DNA of 64,000 nt from an uncultured Gemmiger sp. (GTDB lineage: Bacteria > Bacillota > Clostridia > Oscillospirales > Ruminococcaceae), in contig CALXHQ010000003.1 in NCBI GenBank assembly GCA_944388145.1, forward strand, positions 1 through 64,000, in the 5' to 3' direction. This document shows positions 25,114 to 34,760 of the stretch, piece by piece. The first letter of the stretch is position 1. Every line of letters starts with the position of its first letter. The notes below the pieces were generated by a model. That model saw only the letters and a list, made by a program, of their open reading frames with translations, ran no database searches and was not told where the DNA came from. The position numbers were made by a program, and so were the translations under genes.

Positions 25114-26358
25114 TTAATAGATCGGCGCATGGGCGGCAAAGGCGGCAAAGTACCCCCACCACAGCACCGCCAGCGCCGTCGGTATCAGGGCCCGCAGCAG
25201 CGGGCGGCGGGCCAGGGCCGCCAGTGCAGAGGGCAGCACGGGCATCCCCAGGGCATAGCGCTGGGCACTGATCAGCCAGGTCTGGCCGTTCATCATGGCC
25301 ACACCGGCCAGGCCCAGCAGCAGCCATTCCGGCGGCAGGCGGCGGGCGGCCAGCAACAGCAGGACAAGCTCTGCCAGGATCAATACCACCGTCCACAGAC
25401 CAATGAAAATCCCCGCATCATCCGTGCCGATATAGCGGCTCATGATGGCAACCGCCCGGGGAAACAGGCAAAAACTGTGGTTCCAGTGTTCCTGCTGGTA
25501 CACGGTAAATTGAAAGGCATTGCCGTACACCGCCCAGTTGATCCCCAGATACACCCCCAGCCCCGCAGCGGGCCCGATGACAGGCAGCAGCCACCCCGGG
25601 CGAAAACGGCGCTTTTGCATCAGTGCCGCCAGCAGCCACAACACCGCGTAACCGGCCAGCAGCACACCGTTGGCCCGGCAGAGAGAGGCAAGCAGCCCAA
25701 ACAGCCCGGCCTGAGCCGTTTTTCCCCGCTGCATGGCATCCAAAAAAGCAAAGTTTAGGCAGAAGAACAGCGCCTCGGTTTGGGGCAGCACCAGAAAGAA
25801 GCTGCCCGGCAAAAGCAGCTGCACTGCGCAGGCGAAACCTGCCGCACGCCCGCTGCCGAACAAACGGAAGGCACACCGGTACAGAAGCATCGTGCCCACC
25901 GCCGTGAGCGCCACCGCCAGCGCCGTGCCGGCCAGCCACAGGTCCGCCCCCAGTAGGGCGAAGGGCCGCAGCAGCCAGGGCCACAGCGGGAAAAAGACGA
26001 TCATCAGGTACTGTTCGGGGAAGCCCGCCTCGGCGGCATCGTAGCCCCAGCGGGCCAGGTCCAGATAATGCCGGGCGTCCAAACTGCCGCACAGGCTGGA
26101 CGCCACCGCCTGCAGCGGCGGCAAATCCGGCGCATAGCGGCGGGCCGCCAGGCAGAGCAGCGCCAGCATGACCAGGCACCAGGCCGCCGCCCCCAGGGCA
26201 GCCAGGCACTGCCCCCGGCGGTCCGGGTTTGGCGGAGAGTCCCCGGGCCGGACGGATGCCGGACGGCGGAAAAGCCGCCACAGCCCGATGCCCGCCCCTG
26301 CCAGAAAAAGCAGTGCACTGGCCACCGCCAGCATCTGCCCCAGAAGTTGCCGTGTCAT
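25114..26358 (-). CDS. PIG-V-like (GPI-mannosyltransferase 2 family) membrane glycosyltransferase
   Basis: 414 residues with about ten membrane helices. LDARHYLDLARWGYD (93-107) places an acidic-Arg-His block in the first extracytoplasmic loop as in PIG-V enzymes. FFPLWPWLLRPF and LPQTEALFFCLNFAFLDA follow as in the family. These GT-C enzymes take mannose from a polyprenyl-phosphate donor. The nearby DPM1-like enzyme could supply it. A single gene converging on the 97-residue gene; the ATG is preceded by AAGGAG. Confidence 0.78.
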   Translation of the reverse strand: MTRQLLGQMLAVASALLFLAGAGIGLWRLFRRPASVRPGDSPPNPDRRGQCLAALGAAAWCLVMLALLCLAARRYAPDLPPLQAVASSLCGSLDARHYLDLARWGYDAAEAGFPEQYLMIVFFPLWPWLLRPFALLGADLWLAGTALAVALTAVGTMLLYRCAFRLFGSGRAAGFACAVQLLLPGSFFLVLPQTEALFFCLNFAFLDAMQRGKTAQAGLFGLLASLCRANGVLLAGYAVLWLLAALMQKRRFRPGWLLPVIGPAAGLGVYLGINWAVYGNAFQFTVYQQEHWNHSFCLFPRAVAIMSRYIGTDDAGIFIGLWTVVLILAELVLLLLAARRLPPEWLLLGLAGVAMMNGQTWLISAQRYALGMPVLPSALAALARRPLLRALIPTALAVLWWGYFAAFAAHAPIY

Positions 26359-26383
26359 GGTTGGCGCTCCTTTTTTGCAGAAG

Positions 26384-26430
26384 AAAAAACTGCCTCGGCA
26401 GGCGCCCCAAAAAGAGGCCCGCCGGGGCAG
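26384..26430 (-). terminator. Terminator of the zinc-ribbon gene
   Basis: CTGCCCCGGCGGGC pairing with GCCTGCCGAGGCAG around a 13-base loop, then TTTTTT on the minus strand. Confidence 0.85.
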
Positions 26431-26445
26431 AAACAGATCAAGAAA

Positions 26446-26889
26446 TTACTCGATGGGGATCTCGCCGTTGTCCGGCTTGGCGGGGGCATCCTCGTCCTCG
26501 TCGGTCAGCTCAATACCGAACGCCGCGCCACAGTTGGGGCAAACCAGCTCATTGTTCAGCAGCTCATCCTCACCCACAGTGCTCACCGCACCACAGTTGG
26601 GGCAGGTCACCTCATAGGTGGCGTCGCCGTCTTCGTCTTCGTCCTCATCCTCCTCATCGTCCACATCAAAAACGATGTTGATCAGGTCGGTCAGGTCCTC
26701 GTCGAGGTTGTCCACATCCTCATACACCTGGTCCAGGGCGTCGTCATGTTCGGTGACGGTGGCAGCCATTTCCTCCAGCAGATCCATCATTGCGGCAATG
26801 ATCTTGCCGTTTTTGGATTCGGGATCAAACTCCATCCCGGTCATCAGTCCCCGGATATAGGCGGCCTTTGCATTCAGATCCATAGCCAT
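26446..26889 (-). CDS. Acidic zinc-ribbon protein (CD1247 N-terminal-domain type)
   Basis: 147 residues from the ATG at 26889 (GAAGGAGGGG upstream). The N-terminal part, starting LNAKAAYIRGLMTGMEFD and ending near 70, is helical and matches the clostridial CD1247 N-terminal domain. Then come a very acidic linker (DDEEDEDEDEDGD) and a C-terminal ribbon with two CPNCGA pairs about 30 residues apart, plus a short acidic tail. Function unknown in the family; a nucleic-acid or protein adaptor is possible. Confidence 0.8.
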   Translation of the reverse strand: MAMDLNAKAAYIRGLMTGMEFDPESKNGKIIAAMMDLLEEMAATVTEHDDALDQVYEDVDNLDEDLTDLINIVFDVDDEEDEDEDEDGDATYEVTCPNCGAVSTVGEDELLNNELVCPNCGAAFGIELTDEDEDAPAKPDNGEIPIE

Positions 26890-26952
26890 AGGGTATTCCC
26901 CTCCTTCTGTCTGTGCTGAAAGCAGCATTCCGCTGCGCAACGCTTTGTTCGA

Positions 26953-27510
26953 TCAGACGCGCTCCATGTACTCGCCGGTGCGGGTATCGATGCGGATCTT
27001 GTCGCCCTCGTTGATGAACAGGGGCACACGGATCTCGGCGCCGGTTTCAACCTTGGCGGGCTTGAGGGTGTTGGTGGCGGTGTTGCCCTTGAAGCCGGGC
27101 TCCGTCTCGGTGACTTCCAGCTCGATGAAGTTGGGGATCTCGACGCTGAAGACCTTGCCCTTGTAGCTCAGCAGCTTGCAGACCTCGTTCTCCTTGCAGA
27201 ACTTGAAGTTATCCGGCACGTCAGAGGCGTTGACCGGGATGTCGTCGTAGGTTTCGTTGTCCATAAAGTGGTACAGGTCACCATCGGCGTAGCTGTAAGT
27301 GACTTCCTTGCGCTCAATGAACGCCTGGGGGAACTTGGCGGTGGGGTTGTAGCTGGTTTCGGTCACGGCGCCGGTGATCACGTTCTTGGTCTTGGTGCGC
27401 ACGAAGGCCGCGCCCTTGCCGGGCTTGACGTGCTGGAACTCGACGACCTGAAGAACCTGGCCGTCCTGTTCAAAAGTAACGCCGTTGCGGAACTCGCCTG
27501 CAGAGATCAT
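26953..27510 (-). CDS. efp: Elongation factor P
   Basis: 185 residues, the three-domain EF-P. It rescues ribosomes stalled on polyproline. The tip loop reads [10 protein letters not shown] with Lys32 as the modified position. It is flanked by Pro and Gly as in bacteria using EpmA/YmfI-type or no modification. No modification enzyme is nearby. Own promoter. Confidence 0.97.
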   Translation of the reverse strand: MISAGEFRNGVTFEQDGQVLQVVEFQHVKPGKGAAFVRTKTKNVITGAVTETSYNPTAKFPQAFIERKEVTYSYADGDLYHFMDNETYDDIPVNASDVPDNFKFCKENEVCKLLSYKGKVFSVEIPNFIELEVTETEPGFKGNTATNTLKPAKVETGAEIRVPLFINEGDKIRIDTRTGEYMERV

Positions 27511-27561
27511 ATTTTAATTCCTCCATGTGTGATAAAGTTGGATAAAGCATACCTGTAATAT

Positions 27562-27590
27562 ATTTTACCCGAAAAGGCTTGCAGTTGCAA
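27562..27590 (-). promoter_or_regulatory. efp promoter overlapping a palindrome
   Basis: TTGCAA, 17 bases and TAAAAT on the minus strand. The -35 lies inside an 18-base perfect palindrome GGCTTGCAACTGCAAGCC (27576-27593) followed by TTTTC. That palindrome could be an operator or the terminator of the nfo transcript coming from upstream. Confidence 0.6.
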
Positions 27591-27708
27591 GCCCTGCGGC
27601 CGGATTTTAAGGGGATTTTCGTCAAAAAGCCTCTGCTAACTGTTGTTTTTTGCAGAATCCGCGCACTTCTGCAGGGGCGGCGGGCAGACAAGGTGCCTTC
27701 GCTGCCGG

Positions 27709-28563
27709 TCAGGCCTGCTCGTAGGCAAGGCGCAGGGTGCGGGCGTCCTCGGCCTGGGTGCCGGCCGACTCGCAGATGATGGTGGGGGCCAGCTGCCGTT
27801 CCTTCAGCAGCTGCATCAGCGGCTGATGGGGCGGACCAAACTGGGTATCGGCAAAGGTCAGGTGGCATTTTTCGCCGCCGGCGGTGTACTCAATGCGGGA
27901 AAAATGGGCGTGGAAATGCACCGCCCGGTCATCCCCCAGCACCTCGGCCATGCGGTCCAAAATGGCGGCATAATCTTCCCGGCCGGTGATACCGCCGTGG
28001 GTGCGGGCGTACAGGTGGCCGAAATCGATGCAGGGGGTGATGCGGCTGTCCACACCGCACAGGGCAAGCACCTCGTCCAGGGTGCCCAGCTGATTCACCT
28101 TGCCCATGGTTTCGGGGCAGAGGATACAGTCGCCGTAGCCGGCCTCATCCACTGCCTCCACCGCCCGGCGCATGGTATCCAGCGCCTTTTCCAGCGCGGC
28201 CTCCCGGCTTTGCTTGCCGCAGCTGCCGGCGTGGAAGATTACCCGCCGGCCGCCCAGGGCCTTGACCAGGGCGCAGCTTTGCAGCAGGTAATCCACGCTG
28301 TGCAGGCGTTTGTCCTCCTCCAGGCTGCTCATGCTGATATAGTAGGGCGCATGCACCGACAGGGCGATATTGACCTGGGCACACTGTGCCCCCAGCACGG
28401 CTGCCTTGTCGTGGGGCATACGCACACCGCGGCCGCACTGCACCTCAAAGGCGGTCAGGCCAAACCCTGCGTGGTAGGCCGCAATATCCCGGGGACTTTT
28501 ATAGCCGCCGGCCGCAAAGCTGTCCGACAGGCCGGCAGCGCCAAAACGGGGCGTATCACTCAT
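27709..28563 (-). CDS. nfo: Endonuclease IV-type AP endonuclease/TIM-barrel protein
   Basis: 284 residues from the ATG at 28563 (AAAGGTGG upstream). Conserved metal-binding blocks of the family: SVHAPYYISM, FHAGS, CPETMGK, CIDFGHLYAR and HFHAHFS. Endonuclease IV cuts abasic DNA using three zinc ions. The protein is at the short end and lacks the longest loops, so a related sugar-isomerase-like role is not fully excluded. It overlaps the yqeG stop by 8 bases. Confidence 0.85.
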   Translation of the reverse strand: MSDTPRFGAAGLSDSFAAGGYKSPRDIAAYHAGFGLTAFEVQCGRGVRMPHDKAAVLGAQCAQVNIALSVHAPYYISMSSLEEDKRLHSVDYLLQSCALVKALGGRRVIFHAGSCGKQSREAALEKALDTMRRAVEAVDEAGYGDCILCPETMGKVNQLGTLDEVLALCGVDSRITPCIDFGHLYARTHGGITGREDYAAILDRMAEVLGDDRAVHFHAHFSRIEYTAGGEKCHLTFADTQFGPPHQPLMQLLKERQLAPTIICESAGTQAEDARTLRLAYEQA

Positions 28564-29065
28564 GAAGCTTACCACCTTTCCTGTAATAGTTTCGGATGAA
28601 GGGCGGCTCAAATTTGCGTTTAAGCCGGACCCCGCGGTTGCGCTCGTGAGGGGTGCGGGGCATCACATACAGGCAGCGGATGCCGAACAGCCCCGCCGCC
28701 AGCCGGTCGGTGAAAATCTGATCCCCCACCATGGCCATCTGGTGTTTGGTCACGCCTAGCCGCCGCCGGGCTGCCATCAGGCCGATGGGCAGCGGCTTGC
28801 AGGCCATGGATACAAAAGCCAGCCCGATGCGCTGGGCAAAAGGGGATACCCGCTTGGCAGTGTTGTTGGAAACGATGGTCAGGCTGACCCCCGCCGCCCG
28901 CATGGTGTCCAGCCAGGCAGAGACGCTTGGGTCCAGCTGCTGGCTGCCGTCACCGGTCAGGGTGTTGTCCACATCCAACACCAGCGCGGTGACGCCCAGC
29001 TCTTGCAGAAAATCGGGGGTGATGGCCTCCACATTTTTGAAGATATATTCCGGGGTGAGCAGCAT
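28556..29065 (-). CDS. yqeG: YqeG-family HAD-IIIA phosphatase
   Basis: 169 residues from the ATG at 29065 after AAGGAGG. HAD motifs: LVLDVDNTLTG, SNN in TIVSNNTAKR, and MVGDQIFTD. Related to mitochondrial PGP phosphatase, so phosphatidylglycerol-phosphate dephosphorylation is a reasonable guess. In Bacillus it sits near yqeH/aroE; here it is next to nfo and rpsU. Confidence 0.9.
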   Translation of the reverse strand: MLLTPEYIFKNVEAITPDFLQELGVTALVLDVDNTLTGDGSQQLDPSVSAWLDTMRAAGVSLTIVSNNTAKRVSPFAQRIGLAFVSMACKPLPIGLMAARRRLGVTKHQMAMVGDQIFTDRLAAGLFGIRCLYVMPRTPHERNRGVRLKRKFEPPFIRNYYRKGGKLHE

Positions 29066-29111
29066 GGGGCAGCCCTCCTTCCAATGGGGTAGGTATTGCG
29101 GCCCGGCGGGC

Positions 29112-29144
29112 AACAAAAAAGCAGGCCCGACCATGCGGGCCTGC
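29112..29144 (-). terminator. Terminator after rpsU
   Basis: GCAGGCCCG / CGGGCCTGC stem with a 7-base loop and TTTTTT on the minus strand, between rpsU and yqeG. Confidence 0.85.
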
Positions 29145-29188
29145 CCATCCGCTGCGCGCATGACGGCGCAGTTCAGTAAGGCAATAGC

Positions 29189-29365
29189 TTACTTATACTT
29201 GCGCTTGCGGGCGGCTTCGGACTTCTTTTTGCGGCGAACGGAAGGCTTCTCGTAAGCCTCGCGCTTGCGCACCTCGGCGAGCACACCGCTGCGAGCAGTG
29301 CTGCGCTTGAAGCGGCGCAGGGCGCTCTCGAGGGATTCGCCCTCCTTGACACGGATCTCCGACAT
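29189..29365 (-). CDS. rpsU: 30S ribosomal protein S21
   Basis: 58 residues from the ATG at 29365, preceded by AAGGGAGGG. The sequence starts [20 protein letters not shown] and ends in the basic [13 protein letters not shown] tail, standard S21. It is a separate unit with its own promoter and terminator. Confidence 0.97.
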   Translation of the reverse strand: MSEIRVKEGESLESALRRFKRSTARSGVLAEVRKREAYEKPSVRRKKKSEAARKRKYK

Positions 29366-29506
29366 CTTGCTTTCCCTCCCTTGGTCCTACTGACAGGAGT
29401 TTGCCGGTCAATGTTTCAGCACGGAATGCAAGGTCCCGGGCGGCGGTTTTGTCCACACGGCGCATGGGTTTGGTTTGCATCGGCTACTAGTCAACCAGTA
29501 TTGGTA

Positions 29507-29536
29507 ATTATACTATACCTGCAAGGGAAATGTCAA
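29507..29536 (-). promoter_or_regulatory. rpsU promoter
   Basis: Consensus TTGACA, 18 bases and TATAAT on the minus strand. The remaining leader to rpsU (about 140 bases) shows no strong hairpin. Confidence 0.8.
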
Positions 29537-29621
29537 CCACATTTGCCCTGTGCGGGCGATTGTTTACAAATAATTCAAGTTATCTGCACAGCGTTGCTGG
29601 TATTGCCTTTTGTGCAGCTGC

Positions 29622-32165
29622 TCAGCCCTTGGCGGCCAGATTGACCAGCTTGCCCTTCACATAGATTTCCTTGACAAGGGTCTTGCCGGCCAGGGCTTCC
29701 TGCACGTTGGGCTCGGCCTTGGCCCGAGCGATGGCGTCGGCCTGGTCGATGTCGGCAGGCACATCGATGCGGGCCTTGACCTTGCCGTTGACCTGCACAG
29801 CGATCTGGATGGTCTGCTCCACGCACTTGGCCTCGTCGTACTGGGGCCAGGGGGTGTAGGCCAGCTGCTGGGTGTGGCCCAGCTGCTGCCACAGTTCCTC
29901 GGTCATGTGGGGGGCAAAGGGATTGAGCAGCTGCAGCAGGATCTCAAACTCAGCGCGGGTAGCGCCGCCGTTGTCGTACAGGGTGTTGACGTAGATCATC
30001 AACTGGGCGATGGCGGTGTTGGCTTTCAGCGCATCGATGTCCTCCCCCACCTTCTTGATGGTGCGGTGGGCGACCGCCTCGATGGCGGGGCGGATGCCGT
30101 CCCCGTCCACAATCTTCTCGGACAGGCCCCAGATACGCTCCAAAAAGCGCTTGCAGCCCTTGATGGAGCTGGTGTTCCAGGGGGCGGCCTTCTCAAAGTC
30201 GCCGATGAACATTTCGTACAGGCGCAGGGTGTCGGCGCCGTACTCGTTCACCACGTCATCGGGGTTGACCACGTTGCCCAGAGATTTCGACATCTTGACG
30301 ATGGGATGCTCGGCCATCTCGCCGTATTTTTCCACCAGATGGGCGCGGGCGGCCTTCTCGCTGCCGAACTCGGCAACCAGGCGCTTGCGCTCAGCATCGG
30401 GCTGATTCTCAAAGGCGTGGGGGTTCAGGCCCAGGATCATGCCGTGGCTGGTGCGCTTCTGGTAGGGCTCCTTGGTGGGCACCACGCCGATGTCATACAG
30501 GAACTTGTGCCAGAACCGGCTGTACAAAAGGTGCAGGGTGGTGTGCTCCATACCGCCGTTGTACCAGTCCACCGGGGTCCAGTATTCCAGGGCCTCCTTG
30601 CTGGCCAGCTCCTTGTCGTTGTGGGGGTCGCAGTAGCGCAGGAAGTACCAGCTGGAACCTGCCCACTGGGGCATGGTGTCAGTCTCCCGGCGGGCGGGGC
30701 CGCCGCAGCAGGGGCAGGTGGTATTGACCCACTCGGTGTGGCGGGCCAGCGGGCTTTCGCCGTCGGGGCCGGGCTCAAAGTCCTTGATCTCGGGCAGGCG
30801 CAGGGGCAGCTCGCTCTCGGGCAGGGGCTGCCAGCCGCACTTTTCGCAGTAAACCATGGGGATCGGCTCGCCCCAGTAGCGCTGGCGGCTGAACACCCAG
30901 TCGCGCAGCTTGAAGTTGACCTTCTTCTGGCCTTTGTGGTTCTCCTCCAGCCAGGCATACATCTTGTTCTTGGCGTCCTCCACCGAGAGGCCGTCCAGGA
31001 AGCCGGAGTTCACCAGCGTGCCGGTGGCCACATCGGTGAAGGCCTCCTTGTCCAGGTTGCTCTCGGTCTGGCCCTTGACCACCTCGACGATGGGCAGGCC
31101 GAACTTTTTGGCGAACTCCCAGTCGCGGGTGTCGTGGGCGGGCACGGCCATGATGGCGCCGGTGCCATAGGTTGCCAAGACATAGTCGGAGATGAAGATG
31201 GGCACCTGCTTGCCGTTGACCGGGTTGACGGCCTGGATGCCATCGATGCGGACGCCGGTCTTTTCCTTGTTCAGCTCGGTGCGCTCAAAGTCGGACTTGC
31301 GGGCGGCCTCGGCCTGGTAGGCGCGGACCTCGTCTGCATTCTTCAGCAGGCCGGCATCAATCCACTTCTGCACATAGGCGTGCTCGGGGGAGACGACCAT
31401 ATAGGTGCAGCCGAACAGCGTGTCGGCGCGGGTGGTGTAAACGGTCAGCACATCGCCGGCGGTGGTGTCGAAGTTAATCTCGGCGCCGTGGCTGCGGCCG
31501 ATCCAGTTTTTCTGCTGGACCTTGACCCGGTCAATGTAGTCCACATCGTCCAGGTCGTCGATCAGGCGGTCGGCATAGGCGGTGATTTTGAGCATCCACT
31601 GGCTCTTGACCTTGTGGACCACCGGGCTGCCGCATCGCTCGCAGACGCCGTTGACGACCTCCTCGTTGGCCAGAACCACCTTGCAGCCGGTGCAGTAGTT
31701 GACGGTCATCTCCTTTTTGTAGGCAAGGCCGTGCTTGTACAGCTGCAAGAAAATCCACTGGGTCCACTTGTAGTAGTCGGGGGCGGTGGTATTGATCTCC
31801 CGATCCCAGTCAAAGGACAGGCCCAGGCTTTTGAGCTGGCTTTTGAAGCGGGCCACATTCTTGGCGGTGACAATTTCGGGATTGATGTGGTTTTTCAGGG
31901 CGTAGTTCTCGGTGGGCAGGCCGAAGGCGTCCCAACCCATGGGGTACAGCACATTGTAACCGCACTGGCGCTTTTTGCGGGCAACGATGTCCAGCGCGGT
32001 GTAGCTGCGCGGATGCCCCACGTGCAGGCCGGCGGCGGAAGGGTACGGGAACTCCACCAGGGCGTAGAACTTGGGTTTGGTGCGGTCAATTTCGGCGTGG
32101 AAGGTATGCTCGTCCTCCCAGACCTTTTGCCATTTTGCCTCAACGGCTTTGAAGTCGTATTTCAC
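29622..32165 (-). CDS. leuS: Leucyl-tRNA synthetase
   Basis: 847 residues from a GTG at 32165 (GGGAGAG upstream); the protein then begins [17 protein letters not shown], the normal LeuRS start. HIGH-type motif [10 protein letters not shown] near 45, the editing domain in the middle, the KMSKS motif as VKMSKSLGN, and a C-terminal domain. No T-box leader is seen upstream, which is notable for a Firmicutes synthetase. rsfS lies 152 bases upstream. Confidence 0.97.
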   Translation of the reverse strand: MKYDFKAVEAKWQKVWEDEHTFHAEIDRTKPKFYALVEFPYPSAAGLHVGHPRSYTALDIVARKKRQCGYNVLYPMGWDAFGLPTENYALKNHINPEIVTAKNVARFKSQLKSLGLSFDWDREINTTAPDYYKWTQWIFLQLYKHGLAYKKEMTVNYCTGCKVVLANEEVVNGVCERCGSPVVHKVKSQWMLKITAYADRLIDDLDDVDYIDRVKVQQKNWIGRSHGAEINFDTTAGDVLTVYTTRADTLFGCTYMVVSPEHAYVQKWIDAGLLKNADEVRAYQAEAARKSDFERTELNKEKTGVRIDGIQAVNPVNGKQVPIFISDYVLATYGTGAIMAVPAHDTRDWEFAKKFGLPIVEVVKGQTESNLDKEAFTDVATGTLVNSGFLDGLSVEDAKNKMYAWLEENHKGQKKVNFKLRDWVFSRQRYWGEPIPMVYCEKCGWQPLPESELPLRLPEIKDFEPGPDGESPLARHTEWVNTTCPCCGGPARRETDTMPQWAGSSWYFLRYCDPHNDKELASKEALEYWTPVDWYNGGMEHTTLHLLYSRFWHKFLYDIGVVPTKEPYQKRTSHGMILGLNPHAFENQPDAERKRLVAEFGSEKAARAHLVEKYGEMAEHPIVKMSKSLGNVVNPDDVVNEYGADTLRLYEMFIGDFEKAAPWNTSSIKGCKRFLERIWGLSEKIVDGDGIRPAIEAVAHRTIKKVGEDIDALKANTAIAQLMIYVNTLYDNGGATRAEFEILLQLLNPFAPHMTEELWQQLGHTQQLAYTPWPQYDEAKCVEQTIQIAVQVNGKVKARIDVPADIDQADAIARAKAEPNVQEALAGKTLVKEIYVKGKLVNLAAKG

Positions 32166-32269
32166 GGTTTGATCTCTCCCCAAATGCGGGTTTGCCCCGC
32201 CAAATTTGATACTGTTTGATCCGGCTGCACCGTTTTCGGCCGCCGGTGATGCCATTTGGGACACAACGA

Positions 32270-32309
32270 GGCAGGCCCCCGCGCACCGTTGCGCTGATTG
32301 GGGCCTGCC
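32270..32309 (-). terminator. Hairpin between rsfS and leuS
   Basis: GGCAGGCCCC pairs with GGGGCCTGCC around an inner GCGCAACGGTGCGC stem. It lacks a T-run, so it may be a processing or partial stop site between rsfS and leuS rather than a true terminator. Confidence 0.45.
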
Positions 32310-32317
32310 GCGCAGGT

Positions 32318-32719
32318 TTACTGTTGCTGCCGGGATGCCTCGGGCTGCGGTTCTGTCGCATCCGCAGGCTTCATCCATTCGTTGGCGGGCATCGGCTCAC
32401 CGTCTGCCCACAGATGCTCCAGGTCATAGAAATCATGGGCTTCCTGGGTGAACACGTGGACAATGACGCTGCCGTAATCCAGCAGGATCCACCGCTTGCC
32501 CTCGTGGCCCTCGGTGCGCAGGACGTTGACGCCCTGGCGCCCCAGCTGGAAGTCGGCTTCATCAGCCAGGGCGGCCACATGGGTGGTGGAGGTGCCGGTA
32601 GCGATGACAAAGTAGTCAGTGACAGTGGTCAGGTCATGCACACGGATAATGCGAATATCCCGCGCCTTTTTGGCATCCAGTGCGCGTGCCAGCTGGATTG
32701 CCAGTTCTCTGCTTTCCAT
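32318..32719 (-). CDS. rsfS: Ribosomal silencing factor RsfS
   Basis: 133 residues from the ATG at 32719 (AAGGGGG upstream). Core sequence [33 protein letters not shown] and [11 protein letters not shown] is diagnostic. RsfS binds L14 and blocks subunit joining in starvation. A short Gln-rich C-terminal tail is extra. Classical order nadD-yqeK-LCP-rsfS. Confidence 0.95.
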   Translation of the reverse strand: MESRELAIQLARALDAKKARDIRIIRVHDLTTVTDYFVIATGTSTTHVAALADEADFQLGRQGVNVLRTEGHEGKRWILLDYGSVIVHVFTQEAHDFYDLEHLWADGEPMPANEWMKPADATEPQPEASRQQQ

Positions 32720-32774
32720 GGGTTTCCCCCTTGTTTTGATTTTCAGGCCGGCCGGGCAGCCGCCCGGCATAGCG

Positions 32775-34721
32775 TCAAGCTGCATTGTCCTGCGAGGAAG
32801 TTCCGGCGTCGCCATCCGCCGTACCGCTGTCGTCCGGCGCCGGGCTGGCGGAGGGCGAGGGCAGGTCATAGCTGGCGTTGGGGTCGATCTCGGTGCCGTT
32901 CTCACCCGCAGCGTTGACAACTTCCTCGTTCAGGCTGCCCATATACTGGACATTGGGGTCGGTTGGACTGTAACCGCTGATATCCAAAACGTTATCGCAG
33001 ACATTCAGCTGGTCGGCGGCCACCTGCGTTTCCGGCGTGCGGAAGTAGGTGTTAAGCAGGTCGGCAGTCTCCTGCCGGGCCACCACATCGACATCCTGCT
33101 TCTGATACATGATGCCGCCCATATACACCGGCATTTGGCAGAGCATGATGTGGTCACTGCTCACCGTCAGCAGGCTGACTGCCGCGCTGACCAGCTTCGA
33201 CACCGGCAGGTCGGTTTCCATATAATTCATCACGACCGGCAGGATCTTGGCAATGTCCCACACGGTCATATCCCGCAGGCGGGCAAACATAGCCGAGTAG
33301 AAATACCGCTGCACGTTCAAACGCTGGATATCGCTTTGGGCATAAGTCTTGCGGGCGCGCAGGAAGAACTCGGCGGTGGCGCCGTCCATCCACTGCAGGC
33401 CCTGGTCCAGGTGGCTGGTGGGATTGCCATACTTGTCGGTGTAGGTGATCTCCTCCGGCACATAAACCTGGATGGGGCCCAGGGTGTCCACCAGCTGCAC
33501 CAGGGCTTCCAGCCGGATGGCCACATAGCCATCGGTGTACAGGCCGAACTGGTCGTAAATCAGCTGGCGCAGGGCGTCATAGTTGTTGTTGCCATCGCTG
33601 CCCTGGGTGATCGCCACATTGTTGATCTGATAGTTGTGCGAGACATCATAGTCGGTTGTGACCATAATGTTGCGGGGGATCTGCAGCATACGGACTTCGT
33701 TGTTGACAAAATCCAGCTGCACGTACATGATCATATCGGTATTGCCATCGTTGGACTGGCTGTCGCCGACCGTGCCGGCGGCCATATCGCCGCCCTCGCT
33801 GCTGCGGTCAATGCCCAGCACCAGAATGTTCAGCTGCTGGCCATCCAGGCCTTCCGGGGTGTTGAGCAGCTGGCTGAGGGTCAGGTTGCTGCCGCCCTCC
33901 GGCCGGATGGCATTGAGGATCACGGCAAATGTACCGCCAAAGATCAGGGCGATGACCAGCACGGTGCCCAGCAGGATCTTCCACCACAGGCCCTTGCGCT
34001 TTTTCTTGCCCTTTTTGCCCTTGCCGCCGTCATCGCCGCCGCCCTTGCCGCGGCGGCCGCGGGGCGGTTTGCCGCCCGTTCCGCCGCCAGAGGCGGAACC
34101 GCGGCCCCGGCTGCTGCCGGAAGCGCCGCCCTCCTCCATGCGGATGGAGCTGCGGCCATAGCGGCTGGCTTGGGCCACCTCCGGATGGGGGATCACCGGC
34201 TGATCGGCTGTGGCTGTTGCCGCAGCGGCACGGGCCGGCGCCGCCTGGGCGGTGGGCTGGGCCCGGTGGATGGTGCGGCCGGTATTGTGGTTCTGGCCGG
34301 ACGCCGCCCGGTGGATCTGCCGCGGGGCGGATGCCTGGGCGGCGGGGGCTGCCGGCTGGACCGGGCGGGCAGCAGGCTGGGCAGCAGATGCCGCCTGGGC
34401 CGCCCTGCGGCGCTGGCGCTCGGCAAAATCGGCGTCGTTGTGGAGATCGTAGGCAGGGCGGCTGCCCTGGGTCCGGTTCAGGTCCAGCCGACGCACCTGG
34501 GCGCCGGCAGCGGGCGCCTGCTGCTGCGTCACCCGCGGGAACTGCTGGCTGCGGCGCAGGCGGGCGGCCTCGGCGTCCGCGCGGGCGCGGGCGCGGGCCT
34601 CGTCCAGCCGGGGATCGTTGTAGGCCGATGTAGTCCCGCCGGTGTGCACTGTGCGCGCCGTGCCGGCAGATGTGGCAGACGTGTGGTTGCCGCTGATATG
34701 AATCTTGCGAGGCTCGCTCAT
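32775..34721 (-). CDS. LytR-CpsA-Psr family wall-glycopolymer ligase with a long cytoplasmic N-terminus
   Basis: 648 residues. Residues 1-245 are cytoplasmic and low in complexity: Ala/Gln/Arg-rich repeats, then a Gly/Lys-rich stretch (KPPRGRRGKGGGDDGGKGKKG). One membrane helix lies at 246-270, then the LCP domain with LNILVLGIDR, TDMIMYVQLD, PRNIMVTT and FFLRARKTYAQSDIQRLNVQRYF. The tail (from about 610) is Ser/Pro/Asp-rich. LCP enzymes attach lipid-linked glycans such as the one made at 13-24 kb to peptidoglycan. The 245-residue head is unusual. Confidence 0.92.
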   Translation of the reverse strand: MSEPRKIHISGNHTSATSAGTARTVHTGGTTSAYNDPRLDEARARARADAEAARLRRSQQFPRVTQQQAPAAGAQVRRLDLNRTQGSRPAYDLHNDADFAERQRRRAAQAASAAQPAARPVQPAAPAAQASAPRQIHRAASGQNHNTGRTIHRAQPTAQAAPARAAAATATADQPVIPHPEVAQASRYGRSSIRMEEGGASGSSRGRGSASGGGTGGKPPRGRRGKGGGDDGGKGKKGKKKRKGLWWKILLGTVLVIALIFGGTFAVILNAIRPEGGSNLTLSQLLNTPEGLDGQQLNILVLGIDRSSEGGDMAAGTVGDSQSNDGNTDMIMYVQLDFVNNEVRMLQIPRNIMVTTDYDVSHNYQINNVAITQGSDGNNNYDALRQLIYDQFGLYTDGYVAIRLEALVQLVDTLGPIQVYVPEEITYTDKYGNPTSHLDQGLQWMDGATAEFFLRARKTYAQSDIQRLNVQRYFYSAMFARLRDMTVWDIAKILPVVMNYMETDLPVSKLVSAAVSLLTVSSDHIMLCQMPVYMGGIMYQKQDVDVVARQETADLLNTYFRTPETQVAADQLNVCDNVLDISGYSPTDPNVQYMGSLNEEVVNAAGENGTEIDPNASYDLPSPSASPAPDDSGTADGDAGTSSQDNAA

Positions 34722-34760
34722 TCGCTGGCTCCTCCTGATTTTGACATGGTGTATGGGTCG

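Noticed and set aside
29610-32219. Plus-strand open frame of 869 codons
   Set aside because: Antisense of leuS.
32166-32317. Possible T-box leader upstream of leuS
   Set aside because: No T-box sequence (GGUGGUACCGCG-like) and no specifier-loop layout; only a hairpin without a T-run.
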